The notes below the pieces were generated by a model. That model made no database searches. It was given only the letters and a program-made list of their open reading frames with translations, and was not told the DNA's origin. Shown piece by piece: positions 10,931 to 22,190 of a stretch of DNA of 64,000 nucleotides (position 1 is its first letter; the number at the start of each line of letters is the position of its first letter). Source of the DNA: Odontocerum albicorne. Its lineage: Eukaryota; Arthropoda; Insecta; Trichoptera; Odontoceridae. The DNA lies in contig OX463865.1 of NCBI GenBank assembly GCA_949825065.1, positions 18,119,763 to 18,183,762 of the forward strand, read 5' to 3'. Position numbers and translations under genes: made by a program.

Positions 10931-11853
10931 TACTACCTTGATCAAAAAGTTTTAGGACTTTGTATTCATAAAATCGAAAATACAAGTTTATTCATCAAAA
11001 TCGATATGGTCCCCTTCAAAGTACTCCCGATCGACTGCAACGCACTTACGCCAGCGTTTGATCCAATCCTCGAAACACCGCTGGTACTCAATTTTCGGTA
11101 TGTCCATCAGAGCCGTCTTCGATTTTTTCATGACATCCTCTCGGGTGCTGTAACGCGTTCCGCGAAACGGTTTTTTAAATCGGTTGAACAGGAAAAAGTC
11201 GCAGGGAGCCAGATCAGGTGAATTTGAAGGCTGCTGGATAATATTCATGTTGCTTTTGGTCAAAAACTTATGGAAATCATGTCTTTCGCGATTTCAACGC
11301 AGTCCTTTTTTTGCGTGAAATTGAGGTCTTTCGGTACCAGTTTTGCAGCGACACGTCTGAGGCCCAAATCACTAACCAAAATGTCTTGAGCGGATCCATA
11401 AGCGATGTTCAAGTCCTCTGCCAGCTCTCTGATGGTCAATTTGCGGTTTTCGGCCAACATTTCTTTGTTTTTATCGATGTTTTCATCGGTTTTCGACTGC
11501 CACTGCGTTTGTCATCCTCGACCGAATCACAACCACTTCTGAAGCGTTCGTGCCACCGAAAAACACTTCTCCAACATTTCCAAGGTCTGCGGACCGTTAA
11601 ATCCGTTTTTCACACAAAATTTAATGCAAACTCGTTGATGCCATTTTCAAACTTGTAAAAAATCGAAAACACGCACAAATGTAGATGTACTCAGTGCAGC
11701 GTAACTTTTACAAATGTCAAGCTATGACGCTGAAATTTGGAGGGAAGTGTTAATGATAGATGTGGTAACCTAACAAAAAAAAAAAGAATTCCAATCGGGT
11801 GACTGACAGCGCCATACGGTGGCCGGTCCTAAAACTTTTTGATCAAGGCAGTA
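10931..11853 (-). mobile_element. Internally deleted mariner, family A copy 2
   Basis: TA-flanked with ends CTACCTTGATCAAAAAG and CTTTTTGATCAAGGCAG. The minus-strand frames 10988-11263 (SPDLAPCDFFLFNRFKKPF, ending GDHIDFDE) and 11260-11460 (MLAENRKLTIRELAEDL...) represent the C- and N-terminal parts of a mariner transposase. The central catalytic part with the first two aspartates is deleted. The junction near 11262 is the same as in copy 1, so the deletion predates the copying. Confidence 0.9.
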
Positions 11854-12125
11854 TACTCGTATGTTGTATAATTATGTATAAATTATTTATTTATTTGTTT
11901 TTATTATTTTTTATTAATTTGTTCATATTATTATTAAAAGTTTTGACATAAAATTTTTGTTTGTTTTTTTATTTTTATTTTTTATACTTTAGATCAGTGG
12001 TTCTTAATCTTTATAAATCATATTGGAAACGTCTTCAGTTGTGTGTGTGCCCCTATTATTTTTATTACAATTCTACAGTTTGCGATATAATTTAAAATCA
12101 ACATGTATATACATCTATACCATCA
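11854..12125. other. AT-rich DNA; possible hAT-type end
   Basis: CAGTGGTTCTTAATCTTTA at about 11995 looks like a hAT terminal sequence, but no partner was found. Confidence 0.25.
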
Positions 12126-13010
12126 CACCGTTTACCTGCTGTGGTAGGCAGAGTACCAAGACTATCCTAACTTGACACATTTCACCTCTTCGATATCCAA
12201 TACACCTTCTCATATACCACGCCTTCCTCTTTCATTTGTACTGTATATCTGTTTTGTTAGTCTTTCTTCATTCATTCATTCCACGTGCCCAAACCATCTC
12301 TGCATGCTCTTCTTCATCTTACTCAATACAGTCTTAAGTTCACGTTTATCCTTAATCACTTCATTCCGTATTCTGTCCCATGCGTTATCACTCCGTGTAT
12401 TCTTTTAACCCTTATCATGGCATTGTAACACAGGTGATACACTAATTAAGGGATGTAAAAAAAAAAAACAGAAACTGTAACGTAATTTCAAATATAGCAA
12501 CACATTCAAATACTATACATGCACTATTGTGTGCAGTGGTATCATCTGGTGATAAATATTGACAACGCTACAACCTTTCAAACGACATCGAGTCAACATG
12601 TCTGGACAGCGTGGGCACGTTTTGAAAATTGTGGTAAATAATCTAAATATCTTATTAATCACATCACATGTAGAGAAAATTTTATTCAAACCATTTTATT
12701 TGTTGATAATTCGGCTATGTAAATAATGTTCATGTTTTAGATTATATAATCATTTTATAGTTTTTTTGTGTTTTATAAAAATTTATATTTTGGCAATGTA
12801 ACGTGGGTGTTACATATAAAAAAAACTATAAGGAAAAGTTGTGATTTTTTCCTCAATTTTCCTTCATAACTTACCATATAACGAGGAAGCACCAAAGAAA
12901 AACGTTAATATTTGAATAAATTGAACTTTGCCAAGATAAGGGTTAAGTGTACGCATTTCTATAGAATTTATTCAGTCATTTTCCACGTCCATGTTTCACT
13001 ATTAAAATTG
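12126..13010 (-). pseudogene. LINE family b fragment split by a MITE
   Basis: On the minus strand, 12126-12404 encodes remnants like KSMQRWFGHVERMNE and a basic tail, and 12947-13010 encodes the preceding part (VKHGRGK-like). The uninterrupted order is recognised in the related copy at 55280-55420, which has VKHRRGKRLKSR and then MYDRIWNE. Many stops are present. The TTAA-flanked MITE at 12405-12946 separates the two parts. Confidence 0.7.
12405..12946. mobile_element. piggyBac-like MITE, family 1 copy 2
   Basis: TTAA on both sides, with ends CCCTTATCATGG and CCAAGATAAGGG, exactly as in copy 1 at 3776-4317 and with the same internal sequence (for example ATGCACTATTGTGTGCAGTG). It is inserted in a LINE family b fragment. 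Confidence 0.85.
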
Positions 13011-13539
13011 TCAACAAAATAATTTGTTCCAAATCGCTGTTCTTGAATTGTTTTCCAAATCGCTGTTCCAATGGTATCTACAAATGATTCCAATCTAATT
13101 ATCAAGTTTTTAATAAGGTTCTTACTACTCTGCATGCATTGCTGTATCTTACATTGCTGATTACCATAAATTCAAATTGCGCTATTAAGCAACACAAAAT
13201 TCTCCCTAACAAAACCTGCCGATCGCCATGAAATTTTAATCTCCTTGCCATTAGAACTTGGGTTTGATCTCTGAAAATTGTGTATTTGCTGAAATGCAAC
13301 AGAGTACACACATTAAACTAATTACACAATCATACTCGATTACGAGGGATAACATATTGATCAATTGCATTGCCAACACATACAATAACTAACCACGAGA
13401 TACGTGTGCTTTCTAGTTGTTTGAAAACCAAATCCTCGATTACTAGTGCTGAAGGCAATGCTGTTTCGCAATCAATGTTTTCAAAATGTCTGCCAAATCA
13501 ATGAAGATTTTATTTGTCTAATACCACTTAGTTATCGTC
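13011..13539. other. Unassigned DNA
   Basis: CAAATCGCTGTTC occurs twice near 13030-13065. No gene or complete element is visible. Confidence 0.45.
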
Positions 13540-13785
13540 AGCTCGACGAACCAGGATGATTCTTGGTTGCTCGCAGGAGCTATCTTTCTCAGCTGTATTC
13601 TTTCACCAATTGGTTATACCCAATGTTCATCAGTTCTCTCTGACACTATCTAGCCATCTCGGGTTTGGTGTCCCTAATCTTCTATGCCCCGTGCATCACT
13701 TAAAAAGAATCTTCCTTGTAGGGTCAGGGTTCTGCATGCGGTGTAAGTGCCCAAGCCAACACAGTCTAGCAAATACTGCTACATA
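13540..13785 (-). pseudogene. LINE family g: ORF2 C-terminal fragment
   Basis: Read on the minus strand with frameshifts, this gives a GHLHRMQNPDPTRKILF-like segment followed by GTPNPRWLDSV. That is the C-terminal signature of another non-LTR retrotransposon type. It is short and 5' truncated. Confidence 0.6.
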
Positions 13786-13998
13786 GTAATTGTAATCAAT
13801 CCCGTTACGAAACTAAATAAAATTCTTCAAGATTTTTGTGTTCGATTTCTGACACTCTGAAGAAACGTACTCCATATACTCGGAATGACCAATCAAATTT
13901 AAAATTTCTCGGTACTAATTACCATCACAAAATTAGGGTAGGTAGAAAGAACAGGTTTCCACTTCATTCTATTTTGCTTCTGCAATGTCCATACACCG

Positions 13999-14392
13999 CT
14001 TCATGCTTCTTCTTCTCCCTGTCTCCATCCCAACTCACTGTCTGCGAAGACTGTTGGGGTCAGCTCTCCTCGTCCTCACATTGTATGCTCTTTTGTCCCG
14101 AACTACGTCCCACAGGCTGTGCCTCTGCATCAGTTTATCTTTTTGCACTACCCACGAATTCTTTGGTCTTCCTCTGGTTGTTATTCGAGGAAGATCCATG
14201 GAGATTGCCTGGTTCACAATGTGATACGGTGCTCTGCGTCCAACGTGCCCACACCATCTCAATCCATCCGCCTCTCCTCCATCTTACTGTTGATGTCTGT
14301 AACACCTAGGCTTCCACGAATGCGTGAACTTTTTATTTTGTCTCTTACGGACACACTAGCTGACCATCTTGACCGCTTCATGCATATTCTCC
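13999..14392 (-). pseudogene. LINE family a: C-terminal fragment
   Basis: The minus-strand frame 14035-14262 encodes MRWCGHVGRRAPYHIVNQ, then MDLPRITTRGRPKNSWVVQ and RRADPNSLRRQ. This matches the LINE fragments at 2755-3440 and 22540-23090. Upstream codons (14262-14392) are frameshifted. Confidence 0.85.
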
Positions 14393-14504
14393 TATTATGA
14401 AAGCGGAATCATGTCTTCGAAAATTTTATTAATTTAGTCGTACCAGATTATTCTGGTTTCTCCCAAAATTCTCTAACTTTCTATACTATTCGTATAGTGT
14501 AAGT

Positions 14505-14800
14505 GTCGTGAAAGGATTGATTTCAAACTTTGTCTCTTTGTATTCAAGTCCCTTAATGCCACGTCTCTATTTTGTGTCCGAGGGATGTTCCTTCCCTTTG
14601 GAGAGAAGTAGATTTCTTTTACATCTAATAAATCGGTTGTTCCAAATCAATCCAATAGAGTGGGGTATTATGATAGAGCTTTTGCCGTTGCTGGTACTGT
14701 GGCATGGAATGGTTTACCTCCAAGTGTCCGACACATGAGTGGCATGTGCATCTTTAAGGAGCACTTAAAGACAATCCTTTATAGGAAGTCTAATAAAAAA
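14505..14800 (+). pseudogene. LINE family h: C-terminal fragment
   Basis: Plus-strand frames with shifts read VAWNGLPPSVRHM and then FKEHLKTILY. This resembles the end of CR1/Jockey-type ORF2 proteins (a 'WN.LP' motif followed by a basic helix). Related sequence (TTTCAAACTTGGTCTCTTTG) occurs at 45390. Confidence 0.55.
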
Positions 14801-14899
14801 ATTTGAGTGGGTTCGAATACTGAGTTAAAACGCCTTTGATGAGAGTTTGCACTATATAAATTGCCCTTTTATTATTATTATTTTTGTAAATCTTTTTTT

Positions 14900-15092
14900 T
14901 TTTTTAACCTGGCGAGTTTATTGCCATGTGGCAATCTCTTCCAACCAACCAGAAAATATTTTTATAGGCCCTAAGTGTTGTTAACCAGACTGGAATCCTA
15001 TTTTAAAAAATCCGGATTCCAGCTGGGATCAAACCCGCAACCTTCGAATCGGCAAACAAGTGTCTACCATCAGGCCACGGAGGTCGTCTTTC
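14900..15092 (-). mobile_element. tRNA-derived SINE, copy 1
   Basis: On the minus strand the element starts GACCTCCGTGGCCTGATGG, which includes an A-box-like segment. It has a B-box-like GGTTTGATCCC and ends with GGTTGGTTGGAAGAGATTG and CAATAAACTCGCCAGGTT. These boxes are the RNA polymerase III promoter of tRNA-derived SINEs. Other copies are at 18465, 18650, 23735, 51173 and 55409. Confidence 0.8.
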
Positions 15093-15263
15093 TATATGGC
15101 CAAAACATCTCGATTGTCTTTTCTTTATCTTAAGCATTGCATCTTATTTCAATCCACATACTTTCCTAATGTCTATTAAACATTTTTATCCTCACATTCT
15201 ACTCAATACCCATTTCTACTGTATTCACTTTTTTACTACTTCGTCCGAATTTTACTTACATAT
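15093..15263 (-). pseudogene. Weak LINE-like remnant
   Basis: The composition and phrases (complement of CCAAAACATCTCGATTGTC) resemble the minus-strand 'FGH' region of LINEs, but the frame is too broken to be sure. Confidence 0.3.
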
Positions 15264-15535
15264 TCTAATGTTGGAACCAAAGTTCCATTATGAGCCGTCC
15301 CATTTGTGGTACTCTTATCGTCACATATCATTTCATTGAGAACATTACCAAGAATTTGTTACGCAGCTAATAAATGTCAATTCAACAATAAATTACATGT
15401 TATATTCTAATGTTGGAACCAAAGTTCCATTATGAACCATCCCATTTGTGGTGCTCTTTTAATCACATATCATTTCATTGAGAACATTATCAAGAATTTG
15501 TTACGCAGCTAATAAATGCCAATTCAACAATAAAT
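15264..15535. repeat. Tandem duplication of about 137 bp
   Basis: TATTCTAATGTTGGAACCAA through AATTCAACAATAAAT occurs twice, with a few differences. Confidence 0.9.
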
Positions 15536-16089
15536 ACACAAGTCTAGTCAAGCAAAAGCATGCTAACTTTTGGGTCAATATGCAGAAATCGAGAGAGTTA
15601 CGAAGTATAAGATTGAAGAATCACCAATTAAAATGAACAAAAAACAACTTAAATAATATAAAATAAATTATAAACATCTTTGAATTATATAAAACAGTAG
15701 CCATCCATTATGTTGTTGAAAGACAACTGCTTACCGAATACCGAGTAGAGAGAGATTAGATAAAAGATATTACGATAAAAGGTATTCCGCATGTAAATAA
15801 GCCTCTTACAATAGAAGTAAATCATGTGATGACATAAAAAAAGAAAATGCACAAAAACATTGTTAATTTTTAACATATGTAAGTAGGTACCGAATTATTC
15901 TGTTTACCAATTTTTCTCAGTGGTAACATCATTTTAAATTTTACTGTCAAATTTGAAAATGGAATATTTCAAATATTTTTAGATAAGTACTATTATTGTC
16001 TTTTTTTACCATAAATATTTGTTTATTATTATTGTTTTTTATTTACACTGTATTATTAATGAACTGGGATCAATTTTGTGATTTGTTTG

Positions 16090-16093
<4 letters not shown>
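15536..16093. other. AT-rich DNA without recognised gene
   Basis: The minus-strand open stretch at 15685-15876 has no recognisable domain and AT-driven composition. Confidence 0.5.

Positions 16094-16122
<29 letters not shown>
16094..16122. repeat. (TA)n microsatellite
   Basis: Fourteen or so TA units, followed by a T run. Confidence 0.95.
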
Positions 16123-16134
<12 letters not shown>

Positions 16135-16195
16135 ATTATAAATTGAATCGATATTTCAATTATATTTGTTAATTTTTAATATGATATTTTATTGA

Positions 16196-16335
16196 ATGCC
16201 ATTTATTATGAAATTCGTCTAGATTTACAATATGGAATGCTCATTTATTATGAAATTCATCTAGATTTACAATTACAAAACATTACGATTTACAATGCTC
16301 ATTTATTATGAAATTCATCTAGATTACTTAAATTG
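16196..16335. repeat. Three imperfect direct repeats
   Basis: CATTTATTATGAAATTCATC followed by TAGATTTACAAT occurs three times. Confidence 0.85.
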
Positions 16336-16369
16336 TAAATTTAAAAATATCCGGTTGGAATATATATGT

Positions 16370-16550
16370 TTTAGAGCCCCATTGACATCGCTACACACCT
16401 TTCAATATCCCTTTTTAAGTCTTCTATCATCTGAGAAAATATCTAAATAGCAGAATTCCTCAACTTGCTAAAATCTTTCATTACTCACTCATATATCATC
16501 ATGACTTTAATTTTCCTAATATTCATTCTCAGATCTTTCTCTTTACATTA
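16370..16550 (-). pseudogene. Weak LINE remnant
   Basis: The minus-strand text resembles the reverse transcriptase region upstream of family b (complement of GACATCGCTACACACCTTTC). It has many stops; this is a low-confidence call. Confidence 0.3.
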
Positions 16551-16554
16551 TTAA

Positions 16555-17518
16555 TAAAGGGTCTTTAAAATTGAGCGGTTTTTTTAATTCAATTTTTTTT
16601 AATTCTTGAATAAAACACACAATTTGCTTTGATTTCAAAAAACTTTTTATTCGTCATTGAAGTATAATGTATGACATTTAAACACAAAAAAACAATATCC
16701 GCCAAATGTCCACCTCTTGCAGATGTCCACTCTTTTTTCAAAAATTTCGATGACATTTTGGCATAATTGCGGTTCTAACTCGCCAATAACGCGAATAATT
16801 TCGTCCTTCAGCTCAGGAATTGATCGGGGGTCATTCTTATAGACCTGGCTTTTCACGTAACCCCAGAGAAAATAGTCCAACTGTGTCAGATAACGTGATC
16901 TTGGTGGGCAATTAACATCACCGTTTCCGGAGATTACAATACATAAAATAATTCAACAATTTGAACGCGTTGTTGTATTGTAACATATTCAACTCCATTT
17001 TTATAAATGTCATTTTTTGAGCGGTTTTTTTAATTCCAATTTTTTTAATTCTTGAATAAAACACACAATTTGCTTTGATTTCAAAAAACTTTTTATTAGT
17101 CATTGAAGTATAATGTATGACATTTAAACACAAAAAAACAATATCCGCCAAATGTCCACCTCTTGCAGATGTCCACTCTTTTGTCAAAATTTTCAATGAC
17201 ATTTTGGCATAATTGCGATTCTAACTCACCAATAACGCTAATAATTTCGTCCTTCAGCTCAGGAATTGATCGGGGGTCATTCTTATAGACCTGGCTTTTC
17301 ACGTAAGCCCAGAGAAAATAGTCCAACAGTGTCAGATCACGTGATCTTGGTGGCCAATCAACATCACCGTTTCGAACGTGTTGTTGTATTGTATACGACT
17401 CCATTTTTATAAATGTCATACATTACACTTCTCAAATGTCACAAGACCCAGGCAAGTTCGCGACACCATCTGTGTTTTATCCAAGAATTGAAAAACTGCT
17501 CAATTTGAAAGACCCTTG
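16555..17518 (-). mobile_element. mariner family D, chimeric double copy
   Basis: The ends are GGGTCTTTAAAATTGAGCGG at the left and CTCAATTTGAAAGACCC at the right. Inside, the same C-terminal transposase block occurs twice in the same orientation: frames 16647-16880 and 17096-17419 both contain SQVYKNDPRSIPELKDEI. The second begins at an internal copy of the left end near 17018. The upstream catalytic domain is missing from both. This is a partial tandem duplication of an already deleted element. Related copies are at 42866 and 45592. Confidence 0.85.
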
Positions 17519-18134
17519 ACAATTTCATGTATAAAGTATAATTTTCTTTAGAAATAAGCAAGACAATGTTGATTTCAGTAAGCGCTTTATTATATTGTAC
17601 TACATTTATAATGAATGTAATAAAAATTATTTTGTAATAAATATAACAAATAATTTATAATAAATATAATAAAATAATATTAATTAACAAAAACTGTTTG
17701 CTGTATTGATATGTATTTAAGTTTGAAAGGTCAGACAGAGATTAATGTAAGTGGGATCGCCTTCAAACGTCAGCAGCCATCTCTGAGAAAGAACTCGAGG
17801 GTTCGTTAAAATTGTTTATTATGTGCTTTTCGAGTGGTTTTTCATTAATGTTTGTTTTCCCCCCCCCTTCGAGACTGATGCTCGTTTTGTCCTTTTGTAA
17901 ATATCCAAATATTTATTATTGTTAAGCACTTTTTGTAATTAACCCATAGACAAATATTTCTCTATGGTACAATGATGAAAAAGCTTCATTTTCAAAGATA
18001 TCCGATTCAAGTTAAATCAATTTATGATCAAAAATTTCTGCTTTTAATTTTTTAAGTGCTCGATATTAGAACGCTAAATAAGAAATAACTTTGTCATTTC
18101 ACTAATTGCACTTTATCACTGCTGCACGTGTATC
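17519..18134. other. Unassigned AT-rich DNA
   Basis: A short less AT-rich patch at 17730-17810 has no acceptor/donor pair in a useful phase. Nothing is supported here. Confidence 0.45.
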
Positions 18135-18399
18135 TACAGTACCCGGCGGTAAGTAATACACATCGGGCTTAAGAAAGAGACTGTTGACCATAATCGGCTA
18201 ACTTCGGTTTTGTAGAGCGTCGTCTCTGTCATTCATACACGTGTTCCGTCGCAATTTGTTAGTCGTTGTTAGCAAATCGGACCGGACTGTTAGCGCATCG
18301 TGCGACAGAGACAACGCTCTACAAAGCCGAAGTTAGCCGATTACGACCGATAGTCTCTTTCTTAAGCCCTATGTGTTTTACATACCGCCGGGTACTGTA
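18135..18399. mobile_element. Palindromic MITE family S, copy 1
   Basis: TA-flanked. It starts CAGTACCCGGCGGTAAGTAA and ends with the complement, and the inverted ends extend for over 100 bases through CTTAAGAAAGAGACTGT and GTAGAGCGTCGTCTCTGTC. It has no coding capacity. Further copies are at 31734, 39873, 55714 and 63215. The TA target and CAGT start suggest mobilisation by a Tc1/mariner-type transposase (inference). Confidence 0.9.
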
Positions 18400-18464
18400 C
18401 CTCCTATTCGTATTTCAAGGCTTTCTCGTGCTGTATTATATTGTAATACACTTTTATTGTAAAT

Positions 18465-18640
18465 AGTACAATCTGGCATGCTTATTGTCATGTTGTAATC
18501 TCTTCCGACCAACCAGAACAGACTTAAGTGTAAACCAGATTGGAATCCTTTTTAAAAAAAACCTAAGTTCCAACTGAAATCATACCAGCTATCTCCGGAT
18601 CGGAAGACAGACGTTTTACTAACCACGGAGGCCATCAGAA
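18465..18640 (-). mobile_element. tRNA-derived SINE, copy 2
   Basis: On the minus strand it begins GGCCTCCGTGGTTAGTAAAA and ends with GGTTGGTCGGAAGAGATT. It is more diverged than the 55409 copy. Confidence 0.65.
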
Positions 18641-18649
18641 CTATATTCT

Positions 18650-18835
18650 GTAACCTCAATGGCCAAGCTTGTAAAATGCCTGTCTTGAATCTGTCAGAAT
18701 TAATTTATTTAAAAAAAAATCCAATCTGGTTTTTACTTAAGACCTTAAAATATTTCTGGTTGGATAAAAGATGTCTCATGGCAATGCAATAAACCTGCCA
18801 GACTGTACTGTATACGATGAAAGTACAATGAAACA
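18650..18835 (+). mobile_element. tRNA-derived SINE, copy 3
   Basis: Plus orientation. The body has CCAATCTGGTTTTTACTTAA, then TTTCTGGTTGGATAAAAGAT and CAATAAACCTGCCAGACTGT. The head is degraded. It lies head to head with copy 2. Confidence 0.6.
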
Positions 18836-19605
18836 CAATCCATAGTAAATTTGGTTTCTTAAGAGAACTATTTTTAGGTTTAACCGTGTCATGTTTGATC
18901 CAAGTTTTGTGTCATGTATTCATATTCCACCCAAATAAAATATTTTATAAGGGATGTTTTTATTACTGTTTTATACATGCATTTTTGTTGAAACATGACA
19001 TCAATTAGACCGTAATGTAGCTCTTTTAATAAAAATATATTTGACTGAAGAAAGCCTTGGTTTAGGAGGTAGATAAGTGCGCCTCAGTTAACAGGTTTGA
19101 TTCAGTGGATTAACAAAACTATTTTTTGAATGAAGTATTCAATATATATTTTGTATTGAAAACTTTTGATTTTCAATATTGCTAGTAATAACAGCATGCT
19201 TTTTCAGCAAACAAACAGTTATGATGTTACAAGTGATAAAAAAATATATTTTATAAAACCATAGATACAAATTGAGCTTTCTCATCATCTGACCATAAAT
19301 TAAAAAAAAAAAAAAAGATAAAATAAGATTGATTGATTGTCTATGTATTGTTTTCAGATAATTTTATGCATTTATAAAATTAACGAACCCAATGCCTTTT
19401 TTTATGATTAAACAATTTTTGAACTTGAATTGAATTGTAAATGACGCCATCTTGAATCTTTTAAATGTTGTAATCATTTTCGATTTAGATTTTTAGCGAC
19501 TAAACAAAAATAATATTTGTAAATATTGTTTTCTCATTTGCGTTTGAAGTTTGTTGTGTATTTTTTATTATTAGCTATTTTTACATTCACTGTCGGTACA
19601 AGCAG
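18836..19605. other. AT-rich DNA without recognised gene
   Basis: Only low-complexity sequence and A runs were seen. Confidence 0.5.
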
Positions 19606-20505
19606 AACACTTCACGATATATCTAAACATTTAATGATACGCCTGAACATTTCACGATATGCCCGAGTATTTCATGATATGCCTGAACATTTCATGATAT
19701 GTCTGAACATTTCATGATATGCCTGAGTATTTCATGATATGCTTGAACATTTCATGATATGCCTGAACATTTCATGATGTCTGAGTATTTCATGATATGT
19801 CTGAACATTTCATGATATGTCTAAACATTTCATGATATGCCTGAGTATTTCATGATATGCTTGAACATTTCATGATATGTCTGAACATTTCATAATATGC
19901 CTGAGTATTTCATGATATGCCCGAGTATTTCATGATATGCCTGAACATTTCATGATATGCCTGAACATTTTATGATATGTCTGAACATTTCATGATATGT
20001 CTGAACATTTCATGATATGTCTGAGTGTTTCATGATATGCTTGAACATTTCATGATATGCCTGAACATATCATGATATGCCTGAACATTTCATGATATGT
20101 CTGAACATTTCATGATATGTCTGAACATTTCATGATATGTCTGAGTGTTTCATGATATGCTTGAATATTTCATGATATGCCTGAACATATCATGATATGT
20201 CTGAACATTTCATGATATGCTTGAACATTTCATGATATGCCTGAACATTTCATGATATGCCTGAACATTTCATGATATGCCTGAGTATTTCATGATATGC
20301 CTGAGTATTTCATATGTCTGAACATTTCATAATATGCCTGAGTATTTCATGATATGTCTGAACATTTCATGATATGCCTGAACATTTCGTGATATGCCTG
20401 AACATTTCATGATATGCCTGAGTATTTCATATGTCTGAACATTTCATAATATGCCTGAACATTTCATGATATGCCTGAACATTTCATGATATGCCTGAAC
20501 CAGTT
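19606..20505. repeat. 20-bp satellite, about 44 copies
   Basis: The unit is GAACATTTCATGATATGCCT, with variants GAGTATTTC and TGTCT/TGCTT interspersed. The variant order repeats in blocks, showing multi-unit amplification. The open frame at its left edge (19526-19717) is a by-product. Confidence 0.95.
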
Positions 20506-20625
20506 TTTCTCAGTCTACCTCGTCCACACATTCAATCCAGCTACGTTTTCCTCAGTCTATCTCTTCCACGCACACCTTGCACCTTAATTCTCTCCACATG
20601 TCCATACCATTTTTCTTTTGCGGTA
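20506..20625 (-). pseudogene. Short LINE C-terminal remnant
   Basis: On the minus strand this reads roughly WYGHVERI then RGRDRLRKT, the family b type of ending. It directly adjoins the 20-bp satellite. Confidence 0.4.
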
Positions 20626-20894
20626 GTAAAAAAGCATCAAGCACAGAAAAAACAACTTATTTTGTTCCATATTCAAAATGTATAAATTTAAAGAAAACAT
20701 ATAAGTTGTATGATAAGGTGTATAGATGTGGAGGAGGGTAAGGATGTGTTTTGTGCTAGTAATGTTATGCGCTCTGTCCTCTCTGCCTACTACGACAGGG
20801 AAATGACTTGATGGTATATATTCAAAATAATCCCAAATAAACACTCAAAAAATCGGTAAACAATGGTCAACAATATGTACTATACTTAGCCTTT

Positions 20895-21405
20895 CATAAT
20901 AATATACATTCAACATGTTTCGAATGAAGTTAGACAATCATGGACTAGCGCTACGCTCAAACAGAGATTGTTTATTGGCCTTCCCGATTCACCGCTCCTC
21001 TTTCTTTACATCGTTCTTTACTGTCCATGCAGTGAGACTCTGGAATCAGTTACAAACCAATATAAGACTCGCTCCGTCCTTGGCATGCTTTAAGAAGTGA
21101 CTGAAAAATCTCTTAATTTCTAGTCAGTTAATATAACGTGTTTCATTCCTGATTTTACTTTCCTCTCCACCATCCCTTCTTTTTCCTTCGATTAATGATA
21201 TCTCACTTTATATGAAAAGGAATGTTCGTATTTGTGAGGTTTATGAGTATATATGTTTATGGATTTCGTGGGGATGTATAGTCATTTGAATGTTTTTTTG
21301 TGACCGTGTAACTTGCTTCATTTACTTATGTCTTGTTGGTTGGAAGAAATTTCCGCCTGGCAATAAACCCGCTAAATTGTATTTGCAATAAAAGTGTTAA
21401 ACAAA
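20895..21405 (+). pseudogene. LINE family d: 3' end
   Basis: The frame 20915-21100 encodes HGLALRSNRDCLLAFPIHRS, then AVRLWNQLQTNIRLAPSLA and FKK before a stop. This is the usual end of a non-LTR ORF2. The 3' untranslated part ends GTTGGTTGGAAGAAATTTCC, GCCTGGCAATAAACCCGC and TAAAAGTG. That tail matches the tail of the SINE family, so this LINE is the likely source of its retrotransposition machinery. A second copy, on the minus strand and split by a mariner, is at 49285-51130. Confidence 0.85.
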
Positions 21406-21929
21406 TAAATAAGTTATGAATATTTTTTCCTAATGACATCTATCCGAGAAATACGAAATTGCTTTTCAGACAACATATTATAAAAAGAACAATCTATTAC
21501 AGTATTGGATTTATTTTCCGCTCGTAAAAATAACAATAAAATTTTAAACTATACAACTAACTTCAAACAGTCTAGAATTTAAAAATGATATTTTTACACT
21601 TGATACATATATTATGTTCACCACTCCTTAACAAAGCACTCAGCCCCATGTTAACATGACAATTTGTATTCGAAGAAAATGTTATGTTTTGTTCCGTTCG
21701 TGTTGGTGTTGCATTCAAAGTGGCTAAATTACGTTTCACGAAAATTTCATTTTAAGTATATGACAATATGTTAAGAAATATCCTGTATAATTTAATCTGT
21801 TTTCTACATCTAAATGCATTTAAAATATTTCAAATTCGTGCTCTCAAATGATGAAACTGAGAACTTACTGTATTTTGAAAAGTATTTAATGTGTACTTGT
21901 ACATTTTCAATAAGATTGTTATAACAGTA
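21406..21929. other. AT-rich DNA without recognised gene
   Basis: No supported feature. Confidence 0.5.
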
Positions 21930-22190
21930 GGTAGAAAGGGGGACTCAAAGGTACCATGAATCGTTGAAAGGGGGACTCAAAAATACCATGAATCATTGAA
22001 GGGGGACTCAAAAATGTCATGAATCGTTGAAATTGAACTCAAAAATACCATGAATCGTTGAAAGAGGGACTCAAAAATACCTTGAATCGTTGAAAGGGGG
22101 ATTGAAAAATGTTATGAATCGTTGAAAGGGAACTCAAAAATACCATGAATCGTTGATAGGGAAACTCAAAAATACCATGAATTGGCGATT
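21930..22190. repeat. Tandem repeat of about 31 bp, 8 copies
   Basis: The unit resembles ACTCAAAAATACCATGAATC followed by GTTGAAAGGGGG. Confidence 0.9.

Noticed and set aside
17730..17810. Possible hidden coiled-coil exon of the kinase gene
   Set aside because: The base composition is slightly raised but there is no acceptor and donor pair in a consistent phase.
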